A DNA stretch of 64,000 nt from Phoronis australis (lineage: Eukaryota > Phoronida > Phoronidae): contig NMRA01000204.1 in assembly GCA_002633005.1 (NCBI GenBank), positions 337,645-401,644 on the forward strand, read 5' to 3'. The notes under the pieces were generated by a model that was not told the DNA's origin, made no database searches, and saw nothing but the letters and a program-made list of their open reading frames with translations. This document shows, in pieces, positions 27,450-40,900 of the stretch (positions are counted from its first letter, which is position 1; every line of letters starts with the position of its first letter). The translations under genes were made by a program, and so were the position numbers.

Positions 27450-30400
27450 TAAATGACTGTTTTAAGGGAATGTTTAGTTTTAAATATTATACAATAACTC
27501 AATTTTCTTCATTTGAAATTCTGGAAATTGTAAAAATGCAAGTTGTCAGAACCATACCGAGTCTTCACACACTTAGCATGCAATAAGGCGTTTAATTGGA
27601 ATTTTGTTTTCTATAAGTTTTAAAACAAAAACAAAGATTAAGAAAATTCTGTTCTTAGTTTGGTTTATACTATGTATGACTTTTTGTGCTTAAGTTTTAC
27701 AGTAAGGTAACTATGAAAATAGAAAAATACAATTTTGGTAATTATTTTAGTGCATATTAACTGCAGATTTACGATACAGTCTGAAATAAAAGCCTCCAAA
27801 AAAGGCTGGGATCAAAGACACGACTGGTATTGAGATGTTTTACAAAATTAAAATGACAACTAGGTATACTATCATGAACATTTAATACATGATACACATT
27901 TAATACAGATTTACCATCCATGAAATAACCCAGTCACAATAACAGTAATGGGACCACAAGACAAGTCAGCTCTGATCTGAAACCATACATCCGTTTACAT
28001 GTTGGAAGCCACCTCGAAATTATGATGGTAATCTAATCAGCTGAACTCTGCCTGATAATACACCTTAAATATGTCATTGGTAAACAAACCAAAAAATCCT
28101 GCTCTATAATAAATAATAAAATATGACAATATCATACCATAGGGCCAAAAAGGCAAAGTTGGTTCCTACCTCCAGACTACAAAAAACGCTGTCCCGCCTC
28201 CATTCCAGTCGAGGTATCGTGCTTTTTGAAAAGCTGCACAAAGGCACATAATCAAAGTTTGATATGCCATCACTTAGCAAGCTATTAGTAATTAACAAAT
28301 CTTGCATCATTTCAACTCGTCTCCAGTGAATTTTCTAACTTGAACAGAACCAACTGTGCTTTCGTGGCCTTGTTGGGAAGCACAAATTTCTCATACTTAG
28401 TTCCACGACCTAGTTCCGTTCTCGGTGACTGGCCAATGTGCATTACAACCACAAATCTTTGCAAAGGTAATCAAACAAATAAATCTCTCCATTATAACAG
28501 ATTCATAATAATGCAAAAGGTCAGGCAGTGGTAGGTGTAATCGTTTTAAAGGTAACTATATTTCATGAGCATATGGCGCTTAAGTTTTTGAAAAAAAAAC
28601 AGTAGACAAATTTCATCAAACTTTGTCTTGGCTTAGTCGAAATCGAGGTGAAAACCTGAACGAAAAATAAATTGTTTGAAAATTGACCGAAATTTTTTGC
28701 TTCGAAAGTTCGCCTATTTTCAACAACAAGAAATATCCTCGAGTTCTTTTTGAAAACTACTACATAATTGTAAAGTTTTACAGTTTCAAATATACAGCCT
28801 CAAATAAAACTTACTCTGTAGTTAGAAATAAGAGAAGACAACACTGTTGTTTCACCTGAATGTCATGTCTTAAAACCACATACAACTTGGATAACCACTA
28901 CTACTGTGAGGCCACAACACAACGAATTGTTTGATGAAGTCCGATAGCCCTGCTTGTTTAACCGACACCGTTGTTTGGGTGCTAGGTTTATCCACTGCAA
29001 AATCTGTTCTAGATTGAGCAGTAGTGTGCAGAAGGAGGGACGTAGGGATAGCGGCCTCAGGCGTCCACATCGGGGGAACATCCACTGAATCGCTATTAAT
29101 AAACCTTTTGAAATTGTCCCCGATTTGTAGTTAAATTGAATATAGTTTCTATTTTATGTTTCGTCATTTTTACTTTTCTTAGTACAAGGTCCACTTGAGT
29201 AGAGAGAGGGGGGCATCCCATAAAAAATAGGCCTCGGGCATCATGAGACCTCACCAAACCTCTGCACGCTACTGAGATTGAGGATGGTCATCTTTACATG
29301 ATCATTCACAGCACCTGAAGTTGACAAACAGATAGCAAGACAAAATGAAATAAATCTTCTATAATCCTCACACAATGCTCAGTGAATGCAACTTAAAATG
29401 ATAAAATACTGTTTCTGCAGTTAATCATAACATCAGTCAAACAATTACATAATTCAGATCTCTCAGGTAAACATTACTTTGCGTCTTAAATATTTACGTA
29501 TTTACAATACTTACACACTATTTTCTACGCCGCATGAACGTAAATGTGTTCACCCACAAACTAAGCAACTCCTCCTAACTTTCTCACAAAACAAACTCCT
29601 TATCCTTGCAAAGTGTATACAACTTTAATGCCCCCCACTAACATAGCACTTCAAACCTCAACATGGGCGAGGTTGTCGAGGGTGTCTTCTTACATTTCGT
29701 AAACTCACAGTTTTGGACAGACTTAAAAATGTCACTGTAGATATTTAATATCCACCATGAAGATGTTTTGTCCAAAATTCTACCTATCCGTTGAACAACA
29801 ATCTTTGTGTACACTATGATAGGGGCACCTCCTTGCGAAGTAAATAGCGACTACTGTAAACAAAAATGGAGCACAATTCCACACGAATGTGACACTTCGA
29901 TGTTTGAGCGTACGAATATTCACAGTTTATACTGAATTGGCAACAGTAATGAATATCTCCATTCATATTGTTACTGACATTGTGTAACACGGGAAAATTA
30001 TCAAACATTCTTGCCTAAATACAACAACCATGAATACTCAATAATCAAGTGATCGGTTAAACCAGTAAAAATTCATAAATACTGCTACAACAAAGCACTG
30101 AATATCCATGTACTACTTTGCAACATCATGTACTCATGAACACCTTCTAAATTCATTATATAACACACTACGGAATATTCCTGAAGATCCCAAATGAACA
30201 TTATGTAACAACAATGAATATTCGGAATACAAGGCACAGAAGCGTGAACTGTAGATGATATATATGATGTGCAGTATCAGCGTAAGTGTTTGTCCCATAC
30301 CAACACTTCCAAGACCACTGATTCGGCTAAGTATGACGGGCACTGATCAGCTCGGACGAACGGTACAGATGACCTGACCAAGTAATGGAAACGGATATAA

Positions 30401-31549
30401 ACTGCAACAACGAGGATTCTGGAATCTTCTTTTCCTGGAGACTCGAGTGACGAAAGCAATTCTCGAAGACTACACAATAACTCCACATCACTCTGAAATG
30501 AATTCATAGTTAATTAGACATAACATCGCCTAGGTAACTTCATTGGCAAAAGACAAAACTAACGCAGAATTGCCTCGCGGTGTATTCGTTGTATTGGTAA
30601 TGTTCATGACAAATTCACAGCCACCACAAAATTGGAAAGAGGTAGCTTCTTATATTCCTAGTGTGCTAAGAAATATTCCAGAGTTAGTTCCTGTTTTGTG
30701 CACCTTTTACAATGTAGACCACTGTTTAACAGGGCACTGAAACTTAGTTCTTGAAAACAAGACCTCATCAACCACAGAGGGATGTAGGAACTAAAGCAAG
30801 TCTTAATGAAACTGTGTACCTCAGTGAATATCCACGTTTCATCTAACAACTTTTCAACACACAACATAATAATTAACTAATTTTTTTGTATCTTTGATGG
30901 TTGAAAATAATTGATTCACATCTTTAAATGTCAAACAAATGTATGTAGTCATGTGACGACCATTTTTGTGGAAAAATATAAACTGCAGGAGAATTCATAT
31001 GTTAATATGTATTGCTAATGCAAATATGAAGAAAACTGTCTCAGGTTTTTTTCTTGCTTTTACACAACAGACATTCGAATCACCAATCCTTTTTAAAACA
31101 ACAACCCGAGTAACTTTTGATGGCTGACACTTTGAATGTAAGGAAGGGAAACCAAAATGAGAGATACGGTACTCTTCGTCACAGATAAATTTTCAAGCAA
31201 ATCAACTCACACAGTAAAAAGAAATCAACGTTGATAACTGAAGATGGCCAACTAATTGAAATCAACTGAAGTCATCTCATCTATATGATGTCTTAAGTAA
31301 GGCATTTAACATTTTACAGATAGCAATAGGAAATAAAGACACGATTTTATAAAATACGTGGCTATTGCGTTTTTGAAAAAAATACAAGAAGGTTGACAAC
31401 TAACAGATGATCAGATTTTATGGAAAAGAATCGATTATTTATTGACACACTAACTTTGGGTAATGAACAAGAACTGAAAAATAAAATCCCAAAACAGAGA
31501 TTTCATGTGTATTGTTGCCTTCACAGTAGAAAGTGCCAGGTGCCTAGAG

Positions 31550-31974
31550 TCCCGTTTAGACATCAACTTTAGGCCAGTCGCAACTGACACAGAGCAAATT
31601 GATCGGTGTCAAGCGTCCGTTTACACACACAACTCAGTAACTGTGGCAAGACGGAAGTTGTAGGCTTGAGAGTGTATCACACATGCGCAGGTTTACAAAT
31701 CACGGGAGTTGAAGAGACAAAGAACCCGTATTGAGGTCATTACACAAGCGCAGTAGAGATGATCTTTTCCGCCTTGCCCCAGTTACGCGTTTAGACAGAT
31801 AATTGACACGGAGCAAGATGTTCTAGCGCAAATTGCTCTACCTCACAAACGGGTGGAAAAAGTTGACACCGCGGTGTCCATTTGCTCCGTGTCAGTGCCG
31901 TTCACACACTGGAACACCTCGTTCCGTGTCAGCTGATCTGTGTCAACTTTTGTAGTGTAAATAGCACTTGGGAC
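31550..31974. repeat. Repeat family E, GACACGGAGCAA-rich
   Basis: Several direct and inverted copies of a TGACACGGAGCAAA motif (CTGACACAGAGCAAA, TTGACACGGAGCAAG, inverted TTTGCTCCGTGTCAG) lie between weakly inverted ends GTCCCGTTTAGAC and GTGTAAATAGCACTTGGGAC. A related block is at 38,776-38,990. Likely a non-autonomous DNA element. Confidence 0.5.
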
Positions 31975-33215
31975 ACACACACACACTCACATCACTCAAC
32001 ATGTATTCATTATCAAAATATGAATTCTCCAATGCTCCATATGATAATAATTACACTGACCACATTTCAGTTAACAGGATCATCCATCAGAACATTACTA
32101 CTCCATCAATTTGGAGTGTAGCCTCTAGCTGAGATATTTTTACCGACACAGATATCCACAGATATCGTTTAAAGGCAATTAGCGATTACATCTAATTTTC
32201 TGGGAAACCGTTCAATGTTCATTAATTTGTTTCCTTGAAATGCTTTCTATGTTCAAATCGTATGCCCATACTTAAAAGGTTGAGTGATAAGACATTTTGC
32301 TGGCACTTGTGAAAAGTTGTTTGCAAACAAAAAAGCATTAAAGTACATGTTTAAAGCTAATATTGCGGATAAACAGTAAATTTCGCAGACAACAGAGTTT
32401 GTAGACACAAATTATCATTTATAAAATAGTACATTAACATATAACAAAAGAATAAATATCTGTGTATCAAGACTGACTAAGGCTTGAAATGCACCAACAC
32501 AACTCCATGTTTTGAGGAATAAAATAATTATGAAAATGCTTCAACAACTGCTGTAAACTGCCTTTGATGACTCACGCAATTATTCAGTGGTGAAGATGCT
32601 GGCCACAGAAGCCATTAATTATAAGTCTTCATCAGATTATCATCAGCGTGATATTCTTCTAAAATTTAAAACCAGCCAAAGCTTTCTAGCAAAGTGATAC
32701 AAAAATATCACCGTTATTAGCTACTTGTAAATTAAAAAACGTTAACTTCAGTACAATTGCGGGTTTCAAATTGCTTTTGACAAGTACTTAGAGCAACAAC
32801 GCCTGATCAAATTTCAGGAGCTGGCGTGAAGTGGCCAAGTTTGAATAGCGGCAGTGAATTGAGTGAATACAACAATTCCACAATAGATCTCAACTCAATT
32901 TATTTTGTGCAAACGAGACGCCTTGATCAATTATAGAAAATGGAAAAATTGAAGTACTCTATTGGACACGGTGAAGAGGCTTTGTGAAGAAACAAATTGC
33001 TTAAAGGTCGCAAGACAGAAATGGATTATCATCTGTTCAGTTATTTGAAGTGACTCCTCGCCATGAGTAAAGACGGGAATTGGGAATCAATACTTGAAAA
33101 TAGGCGTCTTGGCAGAAAAACAAAGTTTGTATATATTGACACATTGTAAGTAGGACTACTGAAGTTAACAGAAACCATGATCCGTGATGAATCGACTTTC
33201 CAACAAAATGGTGGT

Positions 33216-33350
33216 AATAACAATAATAATCAAAAATAATAACAGAACAACAATAATGATAATAATAATAATAATTGTAATTATAATAATTACGACTGTT
33301 GACATTACCATCATCACCATCATCATAATCATGATTGTTATTATTATATC
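33216..33350. repeat. Imperfect AAT/ATC trinucleotide microsatellite
   Basis: Runs of AAT, ATA and ATC triplets. They produce isoleucine- and valine-rich spurious open frames on both strands. Confidence 0.95.
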
Positions 33351-34862
33351 AAAAAACCTTGTACTTTCGAACAATGAATACGTGGTGTGTGACTTAGGGT
33401 TTTCCACTCTTCCTACAGGAGACCACAGATGCCTCATTACTGGACGACAGTGGGCAACATGATAAAAAAATCCACGTGACATGCTAACAAACCTCCCCCC
33501 CATTTCCTATCAGAGACGCATCGCTGTAATGACTCGCCTAGAATAAATCTTCGGTTTAACTTTGCCTTGCGCAATAAATTGATGACGATTACTATAGTAA
33601 AGTTATTACAACTGACTATTTCCACTAATCACATTTGCTAATTAGTACTGAACAACTCATGCTTGGAGTGAGAGACAGTAGACTGTATTAAGTGATTAAT
33701 AAATTACTTGATCCGATAAAACTGTTATGCAGTCTTGGAACAATTAATTACATAGACGCTATGACAGATTGGACTTCGTGTGGAATTGTAAAACAGTAGG
33801 ATAATTTCTTGGAAAACTTTGTCATGATTCTAGTACTTAAGTAAGTCTTGACGTTTTTTGATCAAAGACTTACGTCCATCCCCCCTGTAGTGAACAGAGC
33901 AGGATACAATCTAATTTCCAGGAAAACAGAAAAAGCTGTTAATTAAGTATTAATTTGGTACTATGAAAATCGTATTTATTACCGAATTAACAAACAGCAC
34001 GATAGCAATAATTAATGTTGAACGTAATGCCCAGCAGAGTCACAGTAGAGAAGACATGTACCTAGACATGATTTTGGAGCATTAATAATGCAAATTACAA
34101 TGATTAGCGGCAGCAGGAGAGGTAATTAACAGTTGTTGAGAACATCATTAAAATTACATGAGCTACTAGCTAAGGTTCTACTAACTGGGGTTGATAATTA
34201 GTAAAGTGTCGGTCTCACCATGAGCATGTAGACAGCAAGACTGCCGTAGCTTCACTGAAGGTTCAAATCTTCAATTAAGATGGCTGACTTTTCTCATGTC
34301 ACAGCTAATACACTGCGTAAACAGAACTCACAAGTCTTGTGCAAAATTATTCAGGAATGTAGAAGTTGAGGGTATCTCAAAGAAATTAACGATTTTTAGA
34401 AAAAAGCCACCTGACTACAAATATCTAGGGGCCATTTTCATGCGTATTGTATTTGTGATGGTCAAGAATTCGAAACCCAACGTCTCATGGTGAACCATTT
34501 CTGTTTGAAAGGACATTTTGGTAATGACGATATTCATTTACATTAAGGGAACTGGTTTTACGGCTGAAAATTACTTTAAATTGGTTATTAGCTTTCACCA
34601 GAACTATAAAGCAGCAAAATCGCTTGTTTTTGTAATGGCATCGCAAATCGCTACATTCTCATCGTTGTCTGCCAGACATTCGTTTTAATCAAATCCAGTG
34701 TATTTACCATTAAAATACCCTGAATGGCACATCAGTATGGAAAACCTGATGACATGACGTCAGTATGGAAACCCTGTACGTTTGTAAACTGTCATAGGGT
34801 CGCACAGGTTATGACCTTTGACCCATGCTGAAGAAAACCCAATTTTGATATTGCTCACCATG

Positions 34863-36358
34863 TTATAACGGAGTCTCTTTTTTCACAGGTAGGCCGGCTG
34901 GTCTCACAGCAGCAGTCGTGGACTTTCCATTCACACAAGTCAAGTTCTTAGTCTTTTGAGCTGGGGACACGTTTGTCTTTGCGAGGTATCCATTAACTCC
35001 CATCTTGGCAAATTTTGGATTTGTGACAATTCCAGTTCTTTGTCTCGGTTGGTCGGTGGTTTTTGTTGACGGCGCCATGCACCCTTTTACGGCGACGTTG
35101 TTATTTTTTGACTGGGCCAAGATGTTCTGCTGGTTTTCGTTTTCGACACATTTCGACAGTTGGTTCTTATGCGGTGCAGAGACAGGAATTTTGGTGTGTA
35201 TGGTAGCCTTGTGAGCACTCCCGTTCTTTAGGCCAACACTGCGAGGTTGCCAGATGTCATCGTCATCTCCTTCGTCGTCGTCTTCATCATTATCCTGCAG
35301 GTCACATGTTGGGTTAGTGATGATGTTAATACTGTGGCTACGTTGAGTCTTCTTTTTCGAACCAGGTCGACCATCCCCACTCAAAGGAGACGAAAGCGAT
35401 TTCTTTACAGGAATCTTCGAGTGTGGCACAGCAGAAACCGGATTCTCATGAATCGGGGAGCTTGTAACGGTCTGTAATGGGCTGACAGGCTCATTGACAG
35501 GAGATAACATTTTATTAGAAGATTTTCCAAGGCTGCGATTGGCCATGCTCTGTTGAATTTGCTGTGTAAAAGTAAGAACAGACGAGTCTTCAGGAGGACC
35601 GCTGCTCCCAGAGCTCTGATTGGTTGAGCAATTCGAAGATGTGAGATTCCCTGAAGAGTTGTTGGATAGACTTGACTTGCGCCTGTCCATAGTAGATTCT
35701 GGTGTTTGTGATGGTGACGCCGCACTCTTGATAATCAGATGGCTTGCAGTTGCAGTACTCTTTCCCATAGTGCTGTGGCCAGATGAACCTGACGACGTAC
35801 TGGCGCGACCACCAGAATTGGAGGCACCGTATTGCTCCAATATAGCCACAAGAGCTGTGTGGTTGCCTTTGAGCGCTACGCGCATGGCCGTTCTACCATA
35901 CAGATCAGCGCGGTTGGCGTCAGCACCAAACTGTAGTAGGGACTTGACAACATCTTCATGGCCTTCTTGTGCAGCAATACATAACGCTGTGGCACCTTGG
36001 TTGCACATGTGGTCGACGATGGCCCCATGTTCCAACAGCAACGTGACTATATTGGCATGACCTTGCCACGAGGCTGATTGCAGGGGAGACCGATTCTCGC
36101 TATCAAGAGCATTCACTTGCGCCCCCTGACGTAATAATAGATCGCAGAAGTCGTAGTGGCCTTGCCACGAGGCTACATGTAGAGCAGTGCGACCTTCGAG
36201 GTCAACGGATTCCACATCACCGCCATTTGCGAGAAGGAGGGATGCAATTTCCACGCTGTTTTCCAACGCTAGCATGTAAATGGTCGTCCTCCCATCGGCA
36301 TCCTTGTAGTTGATGTCACACCCTCTGGTGACCAGAACATTAACAACATCTCGGTGAC
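34863..36358 (-). CDS. ANKRD50: ANKRD50 terminal coding exon
   Basis: 497 residues plus TAA. Two bases complete Gly, then HRDVVNVLVTRGCDINYKDA and further ankyrin repeats (about residues 1-165), including HVASWQGHYDFCDLLLRQGA and HMCNQGATALCIAAQEGHED. A Ser/Thr/Gly-rich disordered tail follows, with DRRKSSLSNNSSG, FTQQIQQSMANRS, an acidic DNDEDDDEGDDDD cluster and GIVTNPKFAKMG. It ends KKETPL, a class I PDZ ligand pattern (T-x-L). The acceptor is cttttcAG at 36,360-36,359. The frame stays open 24 codons into the intron, but that part is not ankyrin-like. Confidence 0.96.
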
Positions 36359-37927
36359 CTGAAAAGATCAGAAGTTGTATAATCGTCATATCACACACAA
36401 AAAGGTATTTTTGAGTCCTTGTAAAAATCAAAAGAAGATATTATTTCTAAAAGTTTTATCAACAGTTATAAACAAAAGGCTTAAAAACATGTTGTAGTGT
36501 GAGTAATTTGAAAAGATCAGAAGTTGTATAATCATCATGTCACATACAAAAAGTAATTTTTGAGTCCTTGTAAAAATTAAAAGAAATTATTATTTATAAA
36601 AGTTTTACCAACAGTTATAAACAAAAGACTTAAAAAACGTGATGTAGTTTGAGTAATTAATATTAAAGACTTCCTGAGATGAAGAACAACATGGAGCAAC
36701 TCCTGAATGTTTTCCACAGAGACTTAATGGAGAACTCGATATTCATTAAGATGGTGCTAATGAAGAATTAGTCTTTCAATCTGAATAGAGCGAGAACAGA
36801 GTACTTCAAGAGTACGCCAGCCTTCTTCGGATAAGAGTACCATGTAAATACCTGAATGCATGCACTTTTACAGGTGGGACTGCTGCGTGGCAAGCGCCAC
36901 CTGGTGCATTTTGAGCTCCCCATTCAATTTAGTGCATCTGGAAAGTGCTTCGAAATTTCCGTAAGAAACACTCGGTTCAAATCTGAGTCTATCATCAGAC
37001 AAAACCTACGTAAAATGATTCTTTCTCGAATATACACAGCCCTCGACACGCATGTCCATGGGTTAATGCAAGTTAATATTTAAGCAAAGGAGCAAATTTA
37101 AGTACAGGACAAAATATGTTTTTCTGAACAATTCTGAAAAACCTTCATCAGATCGACCTTGATCACCACCTACCTTCTAGTGCTGCCACCCTCAGGCCAT
37201 TCTTGCCATTATGGGCCCGCTTGTCGATGTCTGCTCCAGCATCCAGGAGTTGAGCGACCATCTGCACGTGTCCTTCCTGGGAGGCCATGATAAGGGCGTG
37301 GCGTCCCTCATTGTCCACCTCATCTACGTGAGCACCGATGTTCAACAACTGTTCACTCACCTATAACAACAGACACAAGAGTTGGAGATTGCAGCTTAAA
37401 CCGCAGTGATCACATGGTGAAACTACCGATATATGAAGCAGAGTATCAGTATGCTTTTCTTAATTAACCTCACACACAAAGCTGACTTAGACACAAATGG
37501 CAACATGTGTCTGATGAGAAATATGCACTCATGGAGTCATACTTAAATTTCATAAGGGCCTTTCATACTAACGTCGACGCGTCGATGGTTTGGGGAGTTG
37601 CGGTCAGTATGAACGCTTAACTCCGGTCCTGGATCGCAGTTAAGAGCTCCAGTTAACATCGCAGTTAATAGGTGGATTTAAGACCGCAGCGTCGACGCTG
37701 CGGTGCAGTATGAACGCTTAACTCCGGTCCAATCGAAGTTATCGCCAGGTGNCCAACGGACCAAACCAAGCATTCTTTTTATTCCCAGAAGGAACCAAGT
37801 CTGACGATTTGTGTGCAATCTGGTCTACCGCAACGCAACACTTGGTTTTCACCAATGATTAGACAGATGTGGACCTCAGACATCAGATTTTGCACAACTG
37901 GGGACAAAAATAGCTTAGTTGCGTGCA

Positions 37928-37961
<34 letters not shown>

Positions 37962-40900
37962 CATGTGTGCGTGCGTATGTGTTTGTGTCCGTGTGCATGC
38001 ATGTGTGTGGCCACTGAAGTCACAAGACATTAACTTACTAGTAAAATCATCATTAACAGAAGTATTATGAATCTGAAGAATCACAGGGACCATGCAGTAA
38101 TGGACTTCCAAAGCTATCGGCTTCACGCTTGACTTAACATCAAAGATGGAGATGGTCATTACAACTCCATAAAACATTAGAAAATCCCTAAAGAGTGTTT
38201 GTTAAGTTGTAAGTCTAACCAATATGGCCCTGGTGTGAAATGACTCGTTATGGCTTCACAAGTCAGTTGACCAATTCAAGGGAGAAAATCACAAAACATA
38301 CTGCGCACAGCTAAATTTGGCCAACCGAAGCCAAGCCTAATAGCAAGGTAATTCTCAGCTTATTTTGCACAAAAAAATAGTTGTAAAAATTGTCATTTTT
38401 CTATTTTTCAAAGGCTGATTAGCTTGTTCCAAATAATCCAAATCTTACCTAATTTTGCTCCGAGACATCTACGCATGCATTACAAACCACGACAGTAACA
38501 GACAAGAATTTTCTTATTACCTTATTAATATGTGGAGAGTTTTGAGAAAATAGAAATTCACTTGACATCCATATTGTGCGCTAAATAAGTGAGGAACTGC
38601 CATAAATCACTGTACTTAATATTTTCCTCCATCTTGAATTTTCTTGCTCCCTTACTAACTATTGCTCGACTAGTTTGAAAAATCTCAAAACTAAAAGTGC
38701 CAAAAGTGATCTTTTTTATTTTTCAAAGACTTCTTATAATGATGCCAATGCCACACTCAATCATCAGAATCATTGTCTAAAGCTGCATTTACACAAGAGA
38801 CCGTTGTCAGGGAGCAGCTAACGCGGAACAGCTGATCGGGCGCAAGTGTGTGCGTAAACACGACTGACACGGAGCAATCTGATACCATGGCAGCGGCCAT
38901 TTTTGACGCCATTTTGAAAGATAAATGACTCACGTTGATTCAGTTTGCTATCTTATGTCATGTAAGTGTGACTAAGGTGGAGCAAGCCGCGCTGTGACAA
39001 TGATTCCCAGTTTAAAAAACTTAACAGTAGCTATGATATAGCATTTACTGATCTACCTTTCATAAAAAAAATTAAAATAAATTTTCACTTGCCAGCCAGA
39101 GTGTCACTCTGTCCTAAATTGGTGAGGTTTTACCCTACCCTTGGAAAACCTTGTTGCCTTGGAAACCATTACTGCCCAAGCTTGAATAAGGCTGATGGTC
39201 AGTAGCATAATTCAAGCAGACAACTGTTGACAATTTTCATTGCCTAGCAAACTCCTTTTCAATGGGAATGGTCATCAACACAAACAGATCCCAATGGCAT
39301 GACCATGACATCATTCGTTAGCAATGCCTCATAATTTTGTCAGGTACCCACTGAGAGTGCACCTAACAGAACAACTTTACAACAAAACTCACAACTTTAA
39401 GCACACTACCTGAATAACACTTGAGCTCAACTATACCCTTACATAAACCTGTTTACCACAAGTAGCAGCTGAAAACAGCTTCATCAGGAGCAATGAAAAC
39501 AACTATTGTGATCTATTATCTAAAGACTAGCCACCCTTTAGAAGATTAGTCAACATAGCTGTGTTGGTTAAACAGTCTCCTTGAGCCACTGGTCAAACAA
39601 ATTGACCAGTGGTCAAGGCAGGAAGGAAGACTACACAAAGTGAGAAATTCAATGCATCAGCCCTTAGATGGATTTATAAATTTGCCATTTACATAAACGA
39701 AACACTGATTTTAGACTAGGAATAGCGCTAATGTAAAATTGAGAGGCATGCTTCACAGATGACATAATATCATAAATAAAGCTCTTCATAATATTCAAAA
39801 TTCAATTTAATAAAGGCATTTGATTTGCTCTCTAATGTTTAAAATAGCAAATGGGAAGGTTAAAACCACATCAGAGAATTTTAATTTAAATCAACTGCTG
39901 AGGATTTGAAACTTAGCTAGTCATGTTACTAGGTGGTTTTTAGTTGAATCAAGGATTGGCAAGGACCAATATCATGTATATTACACCCAGGTTGGGCTAC
40001 ATTTTTGCTGTAAACTTCACAGTGTGGTTATTAAGTGTAGTACAGCAAAGAAGCCAAGCATGACCTTGTTGATTGGAGTGAAAATAAAGGGAGTGGAAAC
40101 GCTTCAGTCAACAATAAGCACAAGAACAAAAACCCAAAAAGGAGTGGCAGGCAGTACAGAACATTAGTTGACTGTACTTAAACTGCACTCCCAAGTTCCG
40201 AACAAAGCACCGAGATTTCACAAGTCAACTCTCCCTTTTTTACGCCAGTGCTTCACAAACGACTTTTCATGAGTCATCAACAAACAATATGAAAATCATA
40301 TAGCAAAATAAAATGCCCTAGATATTTTCAGTGCAGACCAATAAAACATTTGTTTATTCAGAACACACGCAGAATGTTGTATTCAGTTTTGGGCCCCAGT
40401 CTTGTATAACAGAAACACTGCACTGAGGGCCCCAGTCTTGTACAACAGAACCACTGCACTGAGGGACCCAGCTGATATCGTACAGCGTTTTCATAAGACA
40501 AAAGCACTTGTCCTTTATTTACCCAGGACTTATAAAAAATGAATGCAAACACCACAGACTTGGAAATAAATCAAAAACAAAAGTACATTATAGCCATAAC
40601 AGACAAATTGTTTACATTGGGTAGGTATTTAATTAATTTGTGAAAAGCTTTGAGAATTTCCAAAACATTTTATCACCTGTAGGTCACTTCAGGTCTGAGT
40701 AAAACATTAGGACTCAATGGTTGTAACCAGCTCAATATCAAGTCAAAGTTGCCATATGAAAAGTAATAACAGAATGCACCAAATTACCCCCAGATACAAG
40801 TAATAAAAGTTTATGACTTGGCACTCTGTGAACTAATTAGGAGAAGCTGGTGAAGTATACAGGTATCTGTTATACACAGGTAAAGGACTACTGTCCTACA

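Larger units (their letters stand above)
24745..34862. other. Convergent intergenic region, no supported gene
   Basis: Holds the TAF1 3' UTR on the left, the presumed ANKRD50 3' UTR (minus strand) on the right, and repeats at 27,060, 31,550 and 33,216. Short open frames, including one of 76 codons on the minus strand at 30,277-30,507, show no recognisable domain or conservation. Confidence 0.6.

Noticed and set aside
30277-30507. 76-codon minus-strand frame in the intergenic region
   Set aside because: No recognisable domain, no splice structure; likely within the ANKRD50 3' UTR or intergenic noise.
33165-33503. Isoleucine/valine-rich open frames on both strands, resembling membrane proteins
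   Set aside because: Caused by AAT/ATC trinucleotide repeats; no other coding signal.
35405-36060. Open frames of 106 and 146 codons overlapping the ANKRD50 exon
   Set aside because: Antisense or alternate-frame shadows of a long real exon with conserved protein sequence.
36359-36431. In-frame 5' extension of the ANKRD50 terminal exon with an ATG
   Set aside because: A good acceptor lies at 36,359-36,360, the extension is not ankyrin-like, and the next exon supplies the matching phase.
37779-38177. 132-codon minus-strand frame with a His-Thr repeat
   Set aside because: Caused by the TG/CA microsatellite.
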